Assembly: GCF_013349995.1 (NCBI RefSeq)
Contig: NZ_JABVXF010000001.1
Span: 248,001 to 312,000 of the forward strand
DNA: 64,000 nucleotides
Direction of reading: 5' to 3'
Origin: Pseudoalteromonas sp. 0303
GTDB lineage: Bacteria; Pseudomonadota; Gammaproteobacteria; Enterobacterales; Alteromonadaceae
The notes under the pieces are model-generated. The model was not told where the DNA came from, searched no databases, and was given only the letters and a program-made list of their open reading frames with translations. Positions 46,825 to 55,176 of the stretch are shown in pieces; positions within the stretch are counted from its first letter, which is position 1, and each line of letters begins with the position of its first letter. Position numbers and translations under genes: made by a program.

Positions 46825-46858
46825 ATGTAAACTTTATATCACTTCGATTCGTTGACAA
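46825..46858. promoter_or_regulatory. BirA (biotin) operator between bioA and bioBFCD
   Basis: ATGTAAACT and CGTTGACAA match the E. coli half-sites TTGTAAACC and GGTTTACAA at seven of nine positions each, and the 16-base spacer equals that of E. coli. With both divergent bio units beside it, this is very probably the biotin operator. Confidence 0.75.
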
Positions 46859-46922
46859 TGTTACGTCAAGTCGTAGACTAAGCCAATCAAACCGTCCCAA
46901 TAATTTAAAAAAAGAGACTATT

Positions 46923-47963
46923 ATGGAGCACGCAGTTGTCCGTCACGATTGGACTCACCAAGAAGTAAAAGCATTATTCGAAATGCCGTTCAATGATCTG
47001 TTGTTTAAAGCGGCCAGTGTGCATCGTGAAAACTTCAACCCAAATGAAGTACAAATTTCTACTTTGTTATCGATTAAAACCGGTGCTTGCCCAGAAGATT
47101 GCAAATATTGTCCTCAGTCAGGTCATTATAAAACAGACTTAGACCGTGAACGCCTTATGGAAGTAGAAAAAGTGGTTGAGCAAGCGCGTGTTGCTAAAGA
47201 AAAAGGCGCAACCCGTTTTTGTATGGGTGCTGCGTGGTCTGATCCGAAAGAACGTGACATGCCTTATATTTCAAAAATGGTAAAAGAGGTTAAAGAGCTA
47301 GGCCTTGAAACCTGTATGACCCTTGGCATGCTAGATAACGAAAAAGCCCATGCATTAAAAGACGCGGGCCTTGATTATTACAACCATAACTTAGATACAT
47401 CACCTGAGTATTACCAGCAGATCATTACAACACGTACTTACCAAGACCGTTTAAACACCATCGATAACGTGCGCGATGCCGGCATGAAAGTGTGCTCTGG
47501 TGGTATTGTTGGTATGGGCGAGCAGGCTGCTGACCGTTTTGGTTTATTAATGCAATTAGCTAATTTGCCACAGCAGCCAGAGAGTGTGCCAATTAATATG
47601 TTGGTTAAGGTTAAAGGCACGCCACTTGAAGATGTAGAAGACTTAGACCACTTTGAGTTTATTCGTACCATTGCTGTTGCACGTATCATGATGCCGAAAA
47701 GCTATGTTCGTTTATCAGCTGGTCGTACGGCGATGAATGAACAAATGCAATCAATGTGTTTCTTTGCTGGTGCTAATTCAATTTTCTACGGTGATAAACT
47801 ACTGACTACAGAAAACCCTGAAGCAGACGCTGACATGATGCTGATTAAAAAATTAGGCATGAACCCAGAAACCCGTGAAGATTATTCTGATGAAGCGGTT
47901 GCAGCATCACTTTCATCAAAAGTTGCTGATAAAGCAACATCAGAACTATTTTACGAAGCGTAA
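46923..47963 (+). CDS. bioB: Biotin synthase
   Basis: Radical SAM enzyme that inserts sulfur into dethiobiotin. The [4Fe-4S] cysteines are in [15 protein letters not shown] near residue 58, and the [2Fe-2S] ligands are in [17 protein letters not shown] and [16 protein letters not shown] strands. Length is 346 residues, as in E. coli. AAAGAGACTATT precedes the ATG. It leads the bioBFCD operon and needs flavodoxin, encoded by fldA in this window. Confidence 0.97.
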   Translation: MEHAVVRHDWTHQEVKALFEMPFNDLLFKAASVHRENFNPNEVQISTLLSIKTGACPEDCKYCPQSGHYKTDLDRERLMEVEKVVEQARVAKEKGATRFCMGAAWSDPKERDMPYISKMVKEVKELGLETCMTLGMLDNEKAHALKDAGLDYYNHNLDTSPEYYQQIITTRTYQDRLNTIDNVRDAGMKVCSGGIVGMGEQAADRFGLLMQLANLPQQPESVPINMLVKVKGTPLEDVEDLDHFEFIRTIAVARIMMPKSYVRLSAGRTAMNEQMQSMCFFAGANSIFYGDKLLTTENPEADADMMLIKKLGMNPETREDYSDEAVAASLSSKVADKATSELFYEA

Positions 47964-47970
47964 TATTTAA

Positions 47971-49104
47971 ATGGCTTTTGATTTTATTGCCGAGCATCTT
48001 GTTGAGCGACAAGCAGATGCATTACTGAGAAAGCGCCAACTTGTTGAGCAATCAAGTGGGCGCTTTATTCAGGTTGCAGGTAAACAGTATTTAAATTTTG
48101 CCAGTAATGACTACCTTGGCTTTGCTGATGATTTTATTGAAATACAAGCGCAGCATCTAGGTAGCCACAGTTCAGCATTAGTAAATGGTTATAATAAACC
48201 ACAACAACAGCTTGAACAGCGTTTATGTGAGTTATTAGGCTATGAAAGCGCCATGTTATTTAATAGCGGATTTAGTGCTAATAGCAGCGTATTAAAAGCG
48301 TTGTTTCAAGATAAAAACGTGGCACAATCATCGGCAATTTTTCAAGATAAGCTTAATCATGCCAGCCTAATTGATGGCGGCCTTCACTCTGCCGCTGCCA
48401 TGGTGCGGTTTAATCATAACGACCTTAGGCACTTAGAATCTCGGTTACAAAAATCAAAAGCAAAGCATAAGCTCATTGTAAGTGAAGGGGTGTTTTCGAT
48501 GGATGGCGATCAAGCTCCCATTGAAGCACTCTGTAAACTTGCTAAACAATACAATGCGTGGCTGATGATTGATGACGCCCATGGCTTTGGCGTGTTAGGT
48601 GAGCAAGGCTTAGGAAGTTGTGAAACCTTCAAACCGGATTTACTGATCATCACTTTTGGAAAGGCACTGGCAAGTAGTGGAGCTTGCTTGCTTGCATCAA
48701 AGCAAATGATTGATTACATGCTGCAGTTTAATCGTGAATACATTTATTCAACGGCGATGTCACCACTGATGGCAAGTTGTACTCTAGAGCGACTCGAAAA
48801 GTTATTAAAGGCGGATAAGAGACGCGCTCAGCTTTCAGTGAATATTGCCTACTTTAGAGTGCTTGCCAAAGAGCATAACTTGGCATTAATGGAGTCAACA
48901 ACGGCAATTCAGCCTTTGATATTGGGCGATGCAGAACACACGCTTGCCGTTGCTAATAAGCTTAAAGAGAAAGGCGTGTGGTTAACCGCTATTAGACCGC
49001 CCACGGTGCTTTTTAATACGGCTCGACTTAGGGTAACCCTAAGTAGCGCGCATCAAGCTGAGGATATAAAACAGCTGGTTGATTCTCTAGTGGAGTGTTT
49101 ATGA
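47971..49104 (+). CDS. bioF: 8-amino-7-oxononanoate synthase
   Basis: PLP enzyme that condenses pimeloyl-ACP with alanine. Features include YLNFASNDYLGFADD, GYESAMLFNSGFSANSSVLKAL, the histidine/aspartate pair in DDAHGFGVLGEQGLG and the PLP lysine in ITFGKALASSGACLL. The 377 residues are close to E. coli BioF (384). It begins seven bases behind bioB and its stop overlaps bioC (ATGA). Confidence 0.95.
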   Translation: MAFDFIAEHLVERQADALLRKRQLVEQSSGRFIQVAGKQYLNFASNDYLGFADDFIEIQAQHLGSHSSALVNGYNKPQQQLEQRLCELLGYESAMLFNSGFSANSSVLKALFQDKNVAQSSAIFQDKLNHASLIDGGLHSAAAMVRFNHNDLRHLESRLQKSKAKHKLIVSEGVFSMDGDQAPIEALCKLAKQYNAWLMIDDAHGFGVLGEQGLGSCETFKPDLLIITFGKALASSGACLLASKQMIDYMLQFNREYIYSTAMSPLMASCTLERLEKLLKADKRRAQLSVNIAYFRVLAKEHNLALMESTTAIQPLILGDAEHTLAVANKLKEKGVWLTAIRPPTVLFNTARLRVTLSSAHQAEDIKQLVDSLVECL

Positions 49105-49898
49105 GTGTTCAACTGCAAGTGCCTTTAAACTTTCAACACAGTAATAAGCTAACAACACAAACTAAGTTCTCTAAAGCAGCTGCAAATTACGCGAGCCATG
49201 CGAATGTACAAAAACAAGCGGCTGCGCACTTATTTAAAATGATGGCCAGTAAACATCAGCAGGGTACTTGCCTTGATTTAGGGGCTGGGCCTTTAGTTAA
49301 CACGGCAATGCTTAAATCACACTTTGATACTGTATTGGCAATGGACTTAAGTCATTCCATGCTCAGCACAGAACAAAACCCGCATTGTTTAAAAATGTGT
49401 GCTGATATGGACAACCTACCATTACAGCAAAATTCGCTAGATTGTGTGTTTAGTAATTTTGCAATGCAATGGTCTGCTGATTTAAAAGTGCTACTTAAAA
49501 GTCTTTTTTATTCACTAAAAGCAGGTGGTAAGGTTTATTTAAGCTGTGTGGTAGATGGATCACTTAAAGAAATCAAACAGGCTTTCGCTTGTTTAGATGA
49601 GCAAAACCATATTAATCAGTTTCATGGTGCTAGTCATATTATTGAGTATGCAAAATTGGCGGGGTTTAAACTGAACTTTGCAGCTGATAGATGTTATATA
49701 GATGCCTATAACTCTCCATTAGAAGCACTGCGTTCAATAAAAGCAATTGGTGCTACATCATTGCAAACTAAGCAAAAACGCCAAGGGTTATTAACAAGGC
49801 AGGCACTTAATAGTGTTTGTAAGGCTTACCCTCTGGTTGATGGGCATGCTAGAGTGAGCTATCAAGTTGTCCTTTTAGAACTAGAAAAAAAGAATTAA
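49101..49898 (+). CDS. bioC: Malonyl-ACP O-methyltransferase
   Basis: SAM-dependent methyltransferase that caps malonyl-ACP to start pimelate synthesis. Class I motifs are seen in TCLDLGAGPLVNTAML, LAMDLSHSML and LDCVFSNFAMQW. The 265 residues agree with the family (about 250-270). The start at 49101 is chosen because GGAG lies five bases before it and the overlap with the bioF stop is ATGA; a GTG two codons upstream is less likely. No bioH lies nearby. Confidence 0.92.
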   Translation: MSVQLQVPLNFQHSNKLTTQTKFSKAAANYASHANVQKQAAAHLFKMMASKHQQGTCLDLGAGPLVNTAMLKSHFDTVLAMDLSHSMLSTEQNPHCLKMCADMDNLPLQQNSLDCVFSNFAMQWSADLKVLLKSLFYSLKAGGKVYLSCVVDGSLKEIKQAFACLDEQNHINQFHGASHIIEYAKLAGFKLNFAADRCYIDAYNSPLEALRSIKAIGATSLQTKQKRQGLLTRQALNSVCKAYPLVDGHARVSYQVVLLELEKKN

Positions 49899-49905
49899 CT
49901 CAAAA

Positions 49906-50589
49906 ATGAAAGAATTTTTTATCACGGGTACAGACACCGATGCCGGAAAAACCCATGTCACCAGTTTATTATTAAACTTACTTGCGCAACATAAACAGCG
50001 TGCGGTGGGTTTTAAACCCATTGCAGCAGGTGCAGAAGAAGCATTTGGTCAGCTAGTGAATGATGATGCATTAACCTTAATGGAAAGCTCATCAATTGGG
50101 GTTAAATATAACATAGTTAACCCCTTTACCTATGAGCCACCCATTGCACCGCATATTGCAGCTGCCCAAGTAGGTGACAGACTGACATTTGATAAGCTCG
50201 ATACTGCTTATGCAAATGTAAAAGCACTCAATACCGATTATATTCTTACAGAAGGTGCAGGCGGTTGGTGTTTACCTATCAACGAAACCGATTTACTCTG
50301 CGATTGGGTTAAATCACAAAACCTTGATGTTGTTCTAGTAGTAGGCATGAAGCTTGGTTGCCTTAATCACGCACTATTGACAGCTGCTCACTTTAAAGCG
50401 CTCGGTGTAAATTGTGTAGGTTGGATAGCAAATCATGTAGACCCAAACATGCGTGAACAAGAGGCCAATTTAGAAACTTTAAAATCAGCATTACCTTTCC
50501 CGCTTTTAGCGATTAGTCCGTATACAGACGGCACCCCTAAATTAAAAATTTACAAAACCTTACTTGAAATTTTATCTATCAACCCATAA
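49906..50589 (+). CDS. bioD: Dethiobiotin synthetase
   Basis: ATP-dependent carboxylase that closes the ureido ring of dethiobiotin. The P loop is FITGTDTDAGKTHVTSLLL at residues 5-23, followed by GFKPIAAGAE and TEGAGGWCLPI. Length is 227 residues (E. coli 225). It is the last gene of bioBFCD; I find no classical terminator behind it, only a perfect 13-bp hairpin without a T run at 50623-50656. Confidence 0.95.
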   Translation: MKEFFITGTDTDAGKTHVTSLLLNLLAQHKQRAVGFKPIAAGAEEAFGQLVNDDALTLMESSSIGVKYNIVNPFTYEPPIAPHIAAAQVGDRLTFDKLDTAYANVKALNTDYILTEGAGGWCLPINETDLLCDWVKSQNLDVVLVVGMKLGCLNHALLTAAHFKALGVNCVGWIANHVDPNMREQEANLETLKSALPFPLLAISPYTDGTPKLKIYKTLLEILSINP

Positions 50590-50622
50590 TAATTGAGTTG
50601 TTACTTTTGACATACTCTGTCA

Positions 50623-50656
50623 CAATTGGTTGCAATTAGTTCCTTGCAACCAATTG
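50623..50656. repeat. Perfect 13-bp inverted repeat after bioD
   Basis: CAATTGGTTGCAA at 50623-50635 is exactly mirrored at 50644-50656 with an 8-base loop. It lacks a T run. It may stabilise the bio mRNA end or be an operator for htpX. Confidence 0.75.
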
Positions 50657-50697
50657 CATAAGCCCTAAACTGAGTTGGTAGAACACCCAGATAATTT

Positions 50698-50735
50698 TAT
50701 TAACTAACGATTTTTAACCATGTCGTTAGTTAATA
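50698..50735. repeat. Perfect 13-bp inverted repeat before htpX
   Basis: TATTAACTAACGA at 50698-50710 is exactly mirrored at 50723-50735 with a 12-base loop, ending 28 bases before the htpX start. It is probably in the leader or promoter of htpX; the binding protein is unknown. Confidence 0.75.
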
Positions 50736-50763
50736 CAATTGGTATGTTTATTCTGAGGTTTTT

Positions 50764-51624
50764 ATGAAGCGTGTATTTTTGTTTCTACTTACAAACTTAG
50801 CGGTAATGCTAGTGTTAGGTATTGTGTTGTCTATTGTGATGAGCGTACTGGGTATTAGCCATCGCAGTTTAGGCGGCATTTTAGTTATCTCAACTGTATT
50901 TGGTTTTGGTGGCTCGTTTATTTCGTTATTTATGTCGAAATGGATGGCAAAAAAATCAACCGGTGCACATGTTATTGAACAGCCTCGTTCTGAAACAGAA
51001 CAATGGTTAGTTTCGACGGTAGCAGCGCAAGCGAAAAAAGCAGGTATCGCGATGCCAGAAGTGGCTATTTACGATAGCCCTGAAATGAACGCATTTGCGA
51101 CCGGCCCAAGCAAAAACAATTCGCTGGTGGCTGTGAGCACAGGTTTATTACACAACATGAATCAAGATCAAGCTGAGGCGGTATTGGCTCATGAGGTATC
51201 TCACATTGCAAATGGTGACATGGTAACGCTTACTCTTATTCAAGGTGTAGTGAATACCTTTGTTATCTTTATGGCGAAAGTATTGGCAGGTATTGTTGAT
51301 AACTTTCTTAATAGTGATGAAGAAGAGGGCGGTAGTAGCTGGACTTACTTCTTGTTCGATATGATTTTCCAAATGTTATTTGGTGTTCTAGCAAGCGTGA
51401 TTGTTGCTTACTACAGCCGTAAACGCGAATTCTCTGCGGATGCCGGTGCAGCAAAACTAGTAGGTGCAGATAAAATGCGTAGCGCCCTTGAGCGTTTAAA
51501 ACAAAACCATCCATCACAACTAGAAGGTTCAATGATGGCATTTGGTATTGCAAGCGGTAAAGGTGTTGCCGAGTTATTCTCATCGCACCCACCACTTGAT
51601 GAACGTATTAACGCATTACGTTAA
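50764..51624 (+). CDS. htpX: Membrane zinc protease HtpX
   Basis: Heat-shock or envelope-stress-induced inner-membrane metalloprotease that works with FtsH in membrane protein quality control. Two N-terminal helices (about 5-25, 35-55) precede the zinc motif HEVSH near residue 142 ([13 protein letters not shown]), and a further hydrophobic stretch lies at about 195-220, followed by the third zinc ligand in [12 protein letters not shown]. Length is 286 residues (E. coli 293). GAGG precedes the ATG. The 174-base upstream gap holds two perfect inverted repeats and a poor sigma-32-like pattern (CCTTGCA, 14 bases, CCCTAA) at 50642-50668. Confidence 0.95.
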   Translation: MKRVFLFLLTNLAVMLVLGIVLSIVMSVLGISHRSLGGILVISTVFGFGGSFISLFMSKWMAKKSTGAHVIEQPRSETEQWLVSTVAAQAKKAGIAMPEVAIYDSPEMNAFATGPSKNNSLVAVSTGLLHNMNQDQAEAVLAHEVSHIANGDMVTLTLIQGVVNTFVIFMAKVLAGIVDNFLNSDEEEGGSSWTYFLFDMIFQMLFGVLASVIVAYYSRKREFSADAGAAKLVGADKMRSALERLKQNHPSQLEGSMMAFGIASGKGVAELFSSHPPLDERINALR

Positions 51625-51635
51625 TTTTCAATACG

Positions 51636-51664
51636 AAAAAGCCAGCATCAAGCTGGCTTTTTTT
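51636..51664 (+). terminator. Terminator of htpX
   Basis: AAAAAGCCAGC-atcaa-GCTGGCTTTTT, 11-bp stem with T run. The stop codon of the convergent small gene (51663) lies in its T tract. Confidence 0.88.
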
Positions 51665-51866
51665 ATTGTTGGTTTTTCTCTCGCTCGAGTTGTTGTGGCA
51701 ATAATACCTCAACAATTTCACGGGCAGGTAAGGTATACCTTACACCATCGAACATCACAGATGTGTGTTCATCAATACTGGTGATCCCTGTTAAGGTCCA
51801 GCCTTCACCGCGCTCTTTACAGTAAACTGTAGTGGTAGGTTGAATTACTTTAAATTCTTCACTCAT
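51663..51866 (-). CDS. Small soluble protein, unknown function
   Basis: I do not recognise this 67-residue acidic/neutral protein (MSEEFKVIQPTTTVYCKERGEGW at the start, VMFDGVRYTLPAREIVEVLLP in the second half). The pattern suggests a small beta-rich domain followed by a charged tail. It has no membrane segment. The start is an ATG preceded by an AGTTCG-type weak site. It converges with htpX, and its stop lies in the htpX terminator. Coding character and fit between neighbours make it likely but not certain to be a gene. Confidence 0.5.
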   Translation of the reverse strand: MSEEFKVIQPTTTVYCKERGEGWTLTGITSIDEHTSVMFDGVRYTLPAREIVEVLLPQQLEREKNQQ

Positions 51867-51946
51867 CGAACTTAATCTAATTGCTTGAAATTGCGTTTAT
51901 AGTAAGACAATAATGCCAGCTCATAAAGCAAAAAGAAGAAATTAAC

Positions 51947-52426
51947 GTGTCTAGCCACGATGACTTAGCCTTTGACTTACGCCCAATTCGTCATAGAGAT
52001 TGCCAAGCGATATGGGATATTTTAAAAGATCCGCAAGTACAAACGTTTAATGATTACGGCGCTGATATAACGAAAGGTGACGTTTACGACTTTATTCAAG
52101 GCGACATAGAACGTTTTTATAATCAACAAGGCATTCGTTTAGTTATCGTTTTACGAAGTAGTGGGCAAGTTATTGGCAGTGTAGGCGTATTTAACATAAT
52201 TGACGGGCAGGGCATGTTGGGGTTTGAGTTATCGTCACAATACTTTGGCAAAGGAATAATGCAAAAGGTACTAGATACGCTATTTGAAAAACTGACGACC
52301 TTTGTACCTGCTCCGCTAAACAGTGTGTTAGCTTTAGTTAACCCAAATAACAGCGCAAGTATTAAACTTTTAACTAAATGTGGCTTTCAACAACATAACG
52401 CGCACTGGGTAAAATACGTTAGCTAA
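51947..52426 (+). CDS. GNAT family N-acetyltransferase
   Basis: A 159-residue acetyltransferase of the RimJ/Acetyltransf_3 type. The N terminus has FDLRPIRHRDCQAIWDILKDPQVQTFND, the central strand IGSVGVFNI, the CoA-binding region FELSSQYFGKGIMQKVLDTLFEKL and the C-terminal VNPNNSASIKLLTKCGFQQ. The substrate is unknown, possibly an amino group of a protein or small molecule. The start is GTG, with AGAAGAAATTAAC upstream. It stands alone before the DUF3859 gene. Confidence 0.85.
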   Translation: MSSHDDLAFDLRPIRHRDCQAIWDILKDPQVQTFNDYGADITKGDVYDFIQGDIERFYNQQGIRLVIVLRSSGQVIGSVGVFNIIDGQGMLGFELSSQYFGKGIMQKVLDTLFEKLTTFVPAPLNSVLALVNPNNSASIKLLTKCGFQQHNAHWVKYVS

Positions 52427-52508
52427 TTACTATAATAGTACAATCTTGTTCTGCTAGGGTTGCTACTATAAAATAGCGCCTCATTTTTAAAAAGGAGCGC
52501 TTGCAGAT

Positions 52509-52940
52509 ATGGCAAAAGCCAAACCAATTACCAGTATTGAAAGTTACGGTATTTACAGTCATTGGGATGCAAAAGAGAAAGACCTGCCTCAAATTACCGA
52601 ATTTACAACAGACGTTCCTGCACAGTTAGATATTGAATTTGGCTTTATTGTTAATATTAAAAAGGCTAAAGGACAAAAAATTAAATTTTGCGTTTACCAC
52701 CCAGATATCCCCGATGAAGATGGCGAGATCATGCCACCATTTGAGGGTGAACAGTACGTTAAAACAAACGATTGGCAGTTTTATTTAGGTGATACGATAT
52801 GGGCACCTGTTGATAATAAAGTTGGTATTTGGCGCATGACTATTGAGTTAAATGGCCATATAATTGCTGATAAATCCTTTAATTTATTAAAGGAAGCCGA
52901 AGGCACTGCCACTGAATTTTGGAAGCATCGCGGTTATTAA
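52509..52940 (+). CDS. DUF3859 family protein
   Basis: A 143-residue soluble protein that I recognise as DUF3859 (ITSIESYGIYSHWDAKEKDLPQI at the N terminus, EFGFIVNIKKAKGQKIKFCVYHPDIPDEDGE in the middle, WRMTIELNGHIIADKSFNLL towards the end). The alternating pattern suggests an immunoglobulin-like beta sandwich. There is no signal peptide. Function unknown. AAAGGAGCGCTTGCAGAT precedes the ATG, and the fused GFA ORF starts 21 bases after it. Confidence 0.75.
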   Translation: MAKAKPITSIESYGIYSHWDAKEKDLPQITEFTTDVPAQLDIEFGFIVNIKKAKGQKIKFCVYHPDIPDEDGEIMPPFEGEQYVKTNDWQFYLGDTIWAPVDNKVGIWRMTIELNGHIIADKSFNLLKEAEGTATEFWKHRGY

Positions 52941-52961
52941 TCTTTAAACCTGAGAGGGACT

Positions 52962-53261
52962 ATGTATCAAGGAAGTTGTTTATGCGGCAAAGTAAAAGTA
53001 ACTATTGCTGGTGGCATAGACTCAATTATTCATTGTCATTGCTCCTTATGTCGTAAAAACTCAGGCACAGCCTACGCAACCAATGGCTTTATTCAACGAG
53101 ATGGTTTGGGTATTACGGTGTCGTATTGGCAAAGCTTAGATGCAATAAAAGCCTGGAAACAAAACGTAGAGCACTTAAATGCCCAACAGCTCGGCAGAGA
53201 CAAATGGTACAGCGCCTTTACAACGCGTATTGCTAAAGTAGAACGTGATTATTCATTGTGA
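52962..53261 (+). CDS. Chimeric ORF: GFA N-terminus fused to ABM-type C-terminus
   Basis: This 99-residue frame joins parts of two unrelated families. Residues 1 to about 46 are the first part of a GFA (glutathione-dependent formaldehyde-activating-like) zinc protein, with Cys6-Cys8 and the cluster Cys25-Cys27-Cys30 (HCHCSLCRKNSG). From residue 47 it reads GLGITVSYWQSLDAIKAWK and AKVERDYSL, the C-terminal half of an antibiotic-biosynthesis-type monooxygenase. The GFA part lacks its second zinc site and the other part lacks its first beta strands, so neither domain is complete. GAGAGGGACT precedes the ATG, so it may be translated. It is most simply a deletion between two former neighbours. Confidence 0.72.
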   Translation: MYQGSCLCGKVKVTIAGGIDSIIHCHCSLCRKNSGTAYATNGFIQRDGLGITVSYWQSLDAIKAWKQNVEHLNAQQLGRDKWYSAFTTRIAKVERDYSL

Positions 53262-53392
53262 TAATCATTAACCACAAAAAGAACACATCATACTGTATTG
53301 GGTTTAATTTCAATCTCGGCATAACCCCTAAATTTGAGCTTTTTAATAAGCAGGGTAAGTTTGTAGTATCTAAAAAGGAGCTCATGAAATAA
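53258..53392 (+). other. Short open frame (44 codons), possible gene remnant
   Basis: A GTG overlapping the preceding stop (GTGA) opens a 44-codon frame whose end, FNLGITPKFELFNKQGKFVV, looks like real protein. It may be the tail of a lost gene or a tiny coupled gene. I cannot name a family. Confidence 0.3.
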
Positions 53393-53460
53393 TTAGCCAC
53401 AATCACATTATTTGGGAGCGAAGAGTCAAAAGGGTTTAAACGTTTGTTTCCAAAAAACAC

Positions 53461-53658
53461 TCAATACTTGTTTAACTTAAGTGTGCTTAATGTAACTAGC
53501 ATCACACCAATAGCAAACCCCATTACTAAACCACCCGATAAATCGGAACTAACACCTAATACATAATCCGACTCTCTGACATTTGTTAGCCAGTAAAAAA
53601 GCATGAACGAAACGCTAGAAATTAATGAAAGTAGAATTAGCTTTATCTTGTTAGACAC
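53461..53658 (-). CDS. Small membrane protein, unknown function
   Basis: A 65-residue frame with two hydrophobic helices (LILLSLISSVSFMLFYWLTN and GLVMGFAIGVMLVTLSTL) separated by an acidic loop (VRESDYVLGVSSDLSG), ending in a short LKLNKY tail. The start is a GTG with GAGG five bases before it, a convincing ribosome-binding site. I do not know the family. It lies next to gene debris (the fused ORF and short frame) and points towards it, with no terminator visible. Confidence 0.55.
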   Translation of the reverse strand: MSNKIKLILLSLISSVSFMLFYWLTNVRESDYVLGVSSDLSGGLVMGFAIGVMLVTLSTLKLNKY

Positions 53659-53757
53659 AATAACCTCAATTAATTACGTATTTTATTTTATGGTTGTTAA
53701 GTAATAGCAGTTGTTGATTGATATTGCGAACAATCTTGAAAGTGTGTAATTGGATTG

Positions 53758-53783
53758 GAAAAAAGCCCAAAATAGTGGGCTTA
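53758..53783 (-). terminator. Terminator of the porin gene
   Basis: AAGCCCA-aaatag-TGGGCTT with an A run at its left, giving a T run on the minus strand. Confidence 0.8.
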
Positions 53784-53796
53784 GTGTTTATCGTAA

Positions 53797-55005
53797 CTAC
53801 AAAGTGTAATTAAAACCAATGGCAATACCGTCATCTTCGGTTTGTGACATCTGTGCTTCTTGCTCAGCGTCATTACTCGAGAAGTCGCTAAAATCTTTAC
53901 GGGCTTCGATATATAAAATGGTGTCATCGCTCATAAAGTAGTGCGCACCAATTACTGCAAATTGGCGTTTAAACACATCTTCAGGGTCGGCATTAAAGTT
54001 TGGCTGAATAACATAGTCACTACCGGCATCAAAAACGTTATAAGCAACAAAGGTACGAATGTCATTATCAAAGCGATAGCTTAAAATAGACTCTAGACCA
54101 ACAGCATCTTTTATTAAGCGGCCTAAGTTGTCTGTATCGTGGTTTTCGTTTTTATTGATATTCGCTGATGCATACCAACCTGGTTTATAAAAATCACCAT
54201 AGGTAATGCCCATACCATAAATTAAATCGTTTACTGATTGATTTCTGCCACCTGCGTACACAATATCGAACTGGCCACGGTTTACACCAGCAGTGACTTT
54301 TAAATTAGGGCTAACCGAGTAGGTGAGTGCGGCGCCATAAGTCGAGTTAAATTCTACTTTTTGTGCAGCATTGTTTCCTTGGTTCCAAAGTACTTCACAA
54401 GAGCTTCTTGAAATATCAACGATGTCGCAGGTATAAAATTCATCAGATTTTAACTGTGCCTGAAGAGCTAAATGAAAATCACCCCAGGTATTACGATACT
54501 GCAGTACTTTATCGCCGCGGCCGGTGCCATTCACAGCACCATCATCTTTATTGTAGGTATAAACACCTGCAGCGTTACCATCCCACACTAAGCTATAGTT
54601 GGTGTTGTAAACAACGTCGTACCATGCGCCCCATTGTTTACCTAATGTCACTTGGCCATAATCGTCATGTTTAAGACCAACATAGCCTAAACGGTTATAT
54701 AAAAACTCATCTTGAATTGTTTCAAAGCGATTGTTGTAAACGATATCACTACTACCAACAGGGTTTACTCCCCATTCAAGTAGAGCAAACGCTTGCCAGC
54801 CATTTTTTAATTGGCGCTTAAAATCAAAATTGATGCGTGATGCACCGTTTACTACCTCAGTTTCGCCTTGAGTATTAATAACTCTTGCATCGATAAAGCC
54901 ACCAATAGTAACGCTATTGGTTTGATCGTTATAGATCTCGATGGCATTGGCTGTAGGTATGATAAGCATGCCTGCAACAAATAAGGCAGTGTGTGTTCTC
55001 TTCAT
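53797..55005 (-). CDS. Gram-negative general porin
   Basis: Outer-membrane porin, 402 residues, with a signal peptide ending after ANA (about residue 21). The mature protein starts IEIYNDQTNSVTIGGFIDARV, then has INFDFKRQLKNGWQAFALLEWG and YVGLKHDDYGQVTLGKQWGAWYDV, the usual strand and constriction-loop patterns of the OmpC/OmpU-type family, and ends in GIAIGFNYTL. A disulfide-capable Cys pair sits in an extracellular loop (YTCDIVDISRSSCEV). Substrate unknown. The broken TetR gene lies upstream on the same strand, about 170 bases away, so it was possibly a local regulator. Confidence 0.9.
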   Translation of the reverse strand: MKRTHTALFVAGMLIIPTANAIEIYNDQTNSVTIGGFIDARVINTQGETEVVNGASRINFDFKRQLKNGWQAFALLEWGVNPVGSSDIVYNNRFETIQDEFLYNRLGYVGLKHDDYGQVTLGKQWGAWYDVVYNTNYSLVWDGNAAGVYTYNKDDGAVNGTGRGDKVLQYRNTWGDFHLALQAQLKSDEFYTCDIVDISRSSCEVLWNQGNNAAQKVEFNSTYGAALTYSVSPNLKVTAGVNRGQFDIVYAGGRNQSVNDLIYGMGITYGDFYKPGWYASANINKNENHDTDNLGRLIKDAVGLESILSYRFDNDIRTFVAYNVFDAGSDYVIQPNFNADPEDVFKRQFAVIGAHYFMSDDTILYIEARKDFSDFSSNDAEQEAQMSQTEDDGIAIGFNYTL

Positions 55006-55176
55006 AAAGTACCTTGATTAAATATTGTCCCTAATAGGTATAATTTAGTTAAGAGACGGAGATTATCAAAGCTAAAATAGGGTCAAAAGTGAAAAATTAT
55101 CATGCGACAAACCGACTTTGAGGAAAAATTATTCACTTTAGGTTCACTGTGTTGAATTATCAATGAGTTACCAAGT

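Noticed and set aside
53259..53272. Fur-box-like GATAATCATTA
   Set aside because: It sits at the end of the fusion ORF, matches only part of the 19-bp consensus and is not before an iron-related gene.
53233..53460. 75-codon minus-strand frame
   Set aside because: It overlaps the fusion ORF and the short plus-strand frame, lacks a ribosome-binding site and looks like a non-coding shadow.
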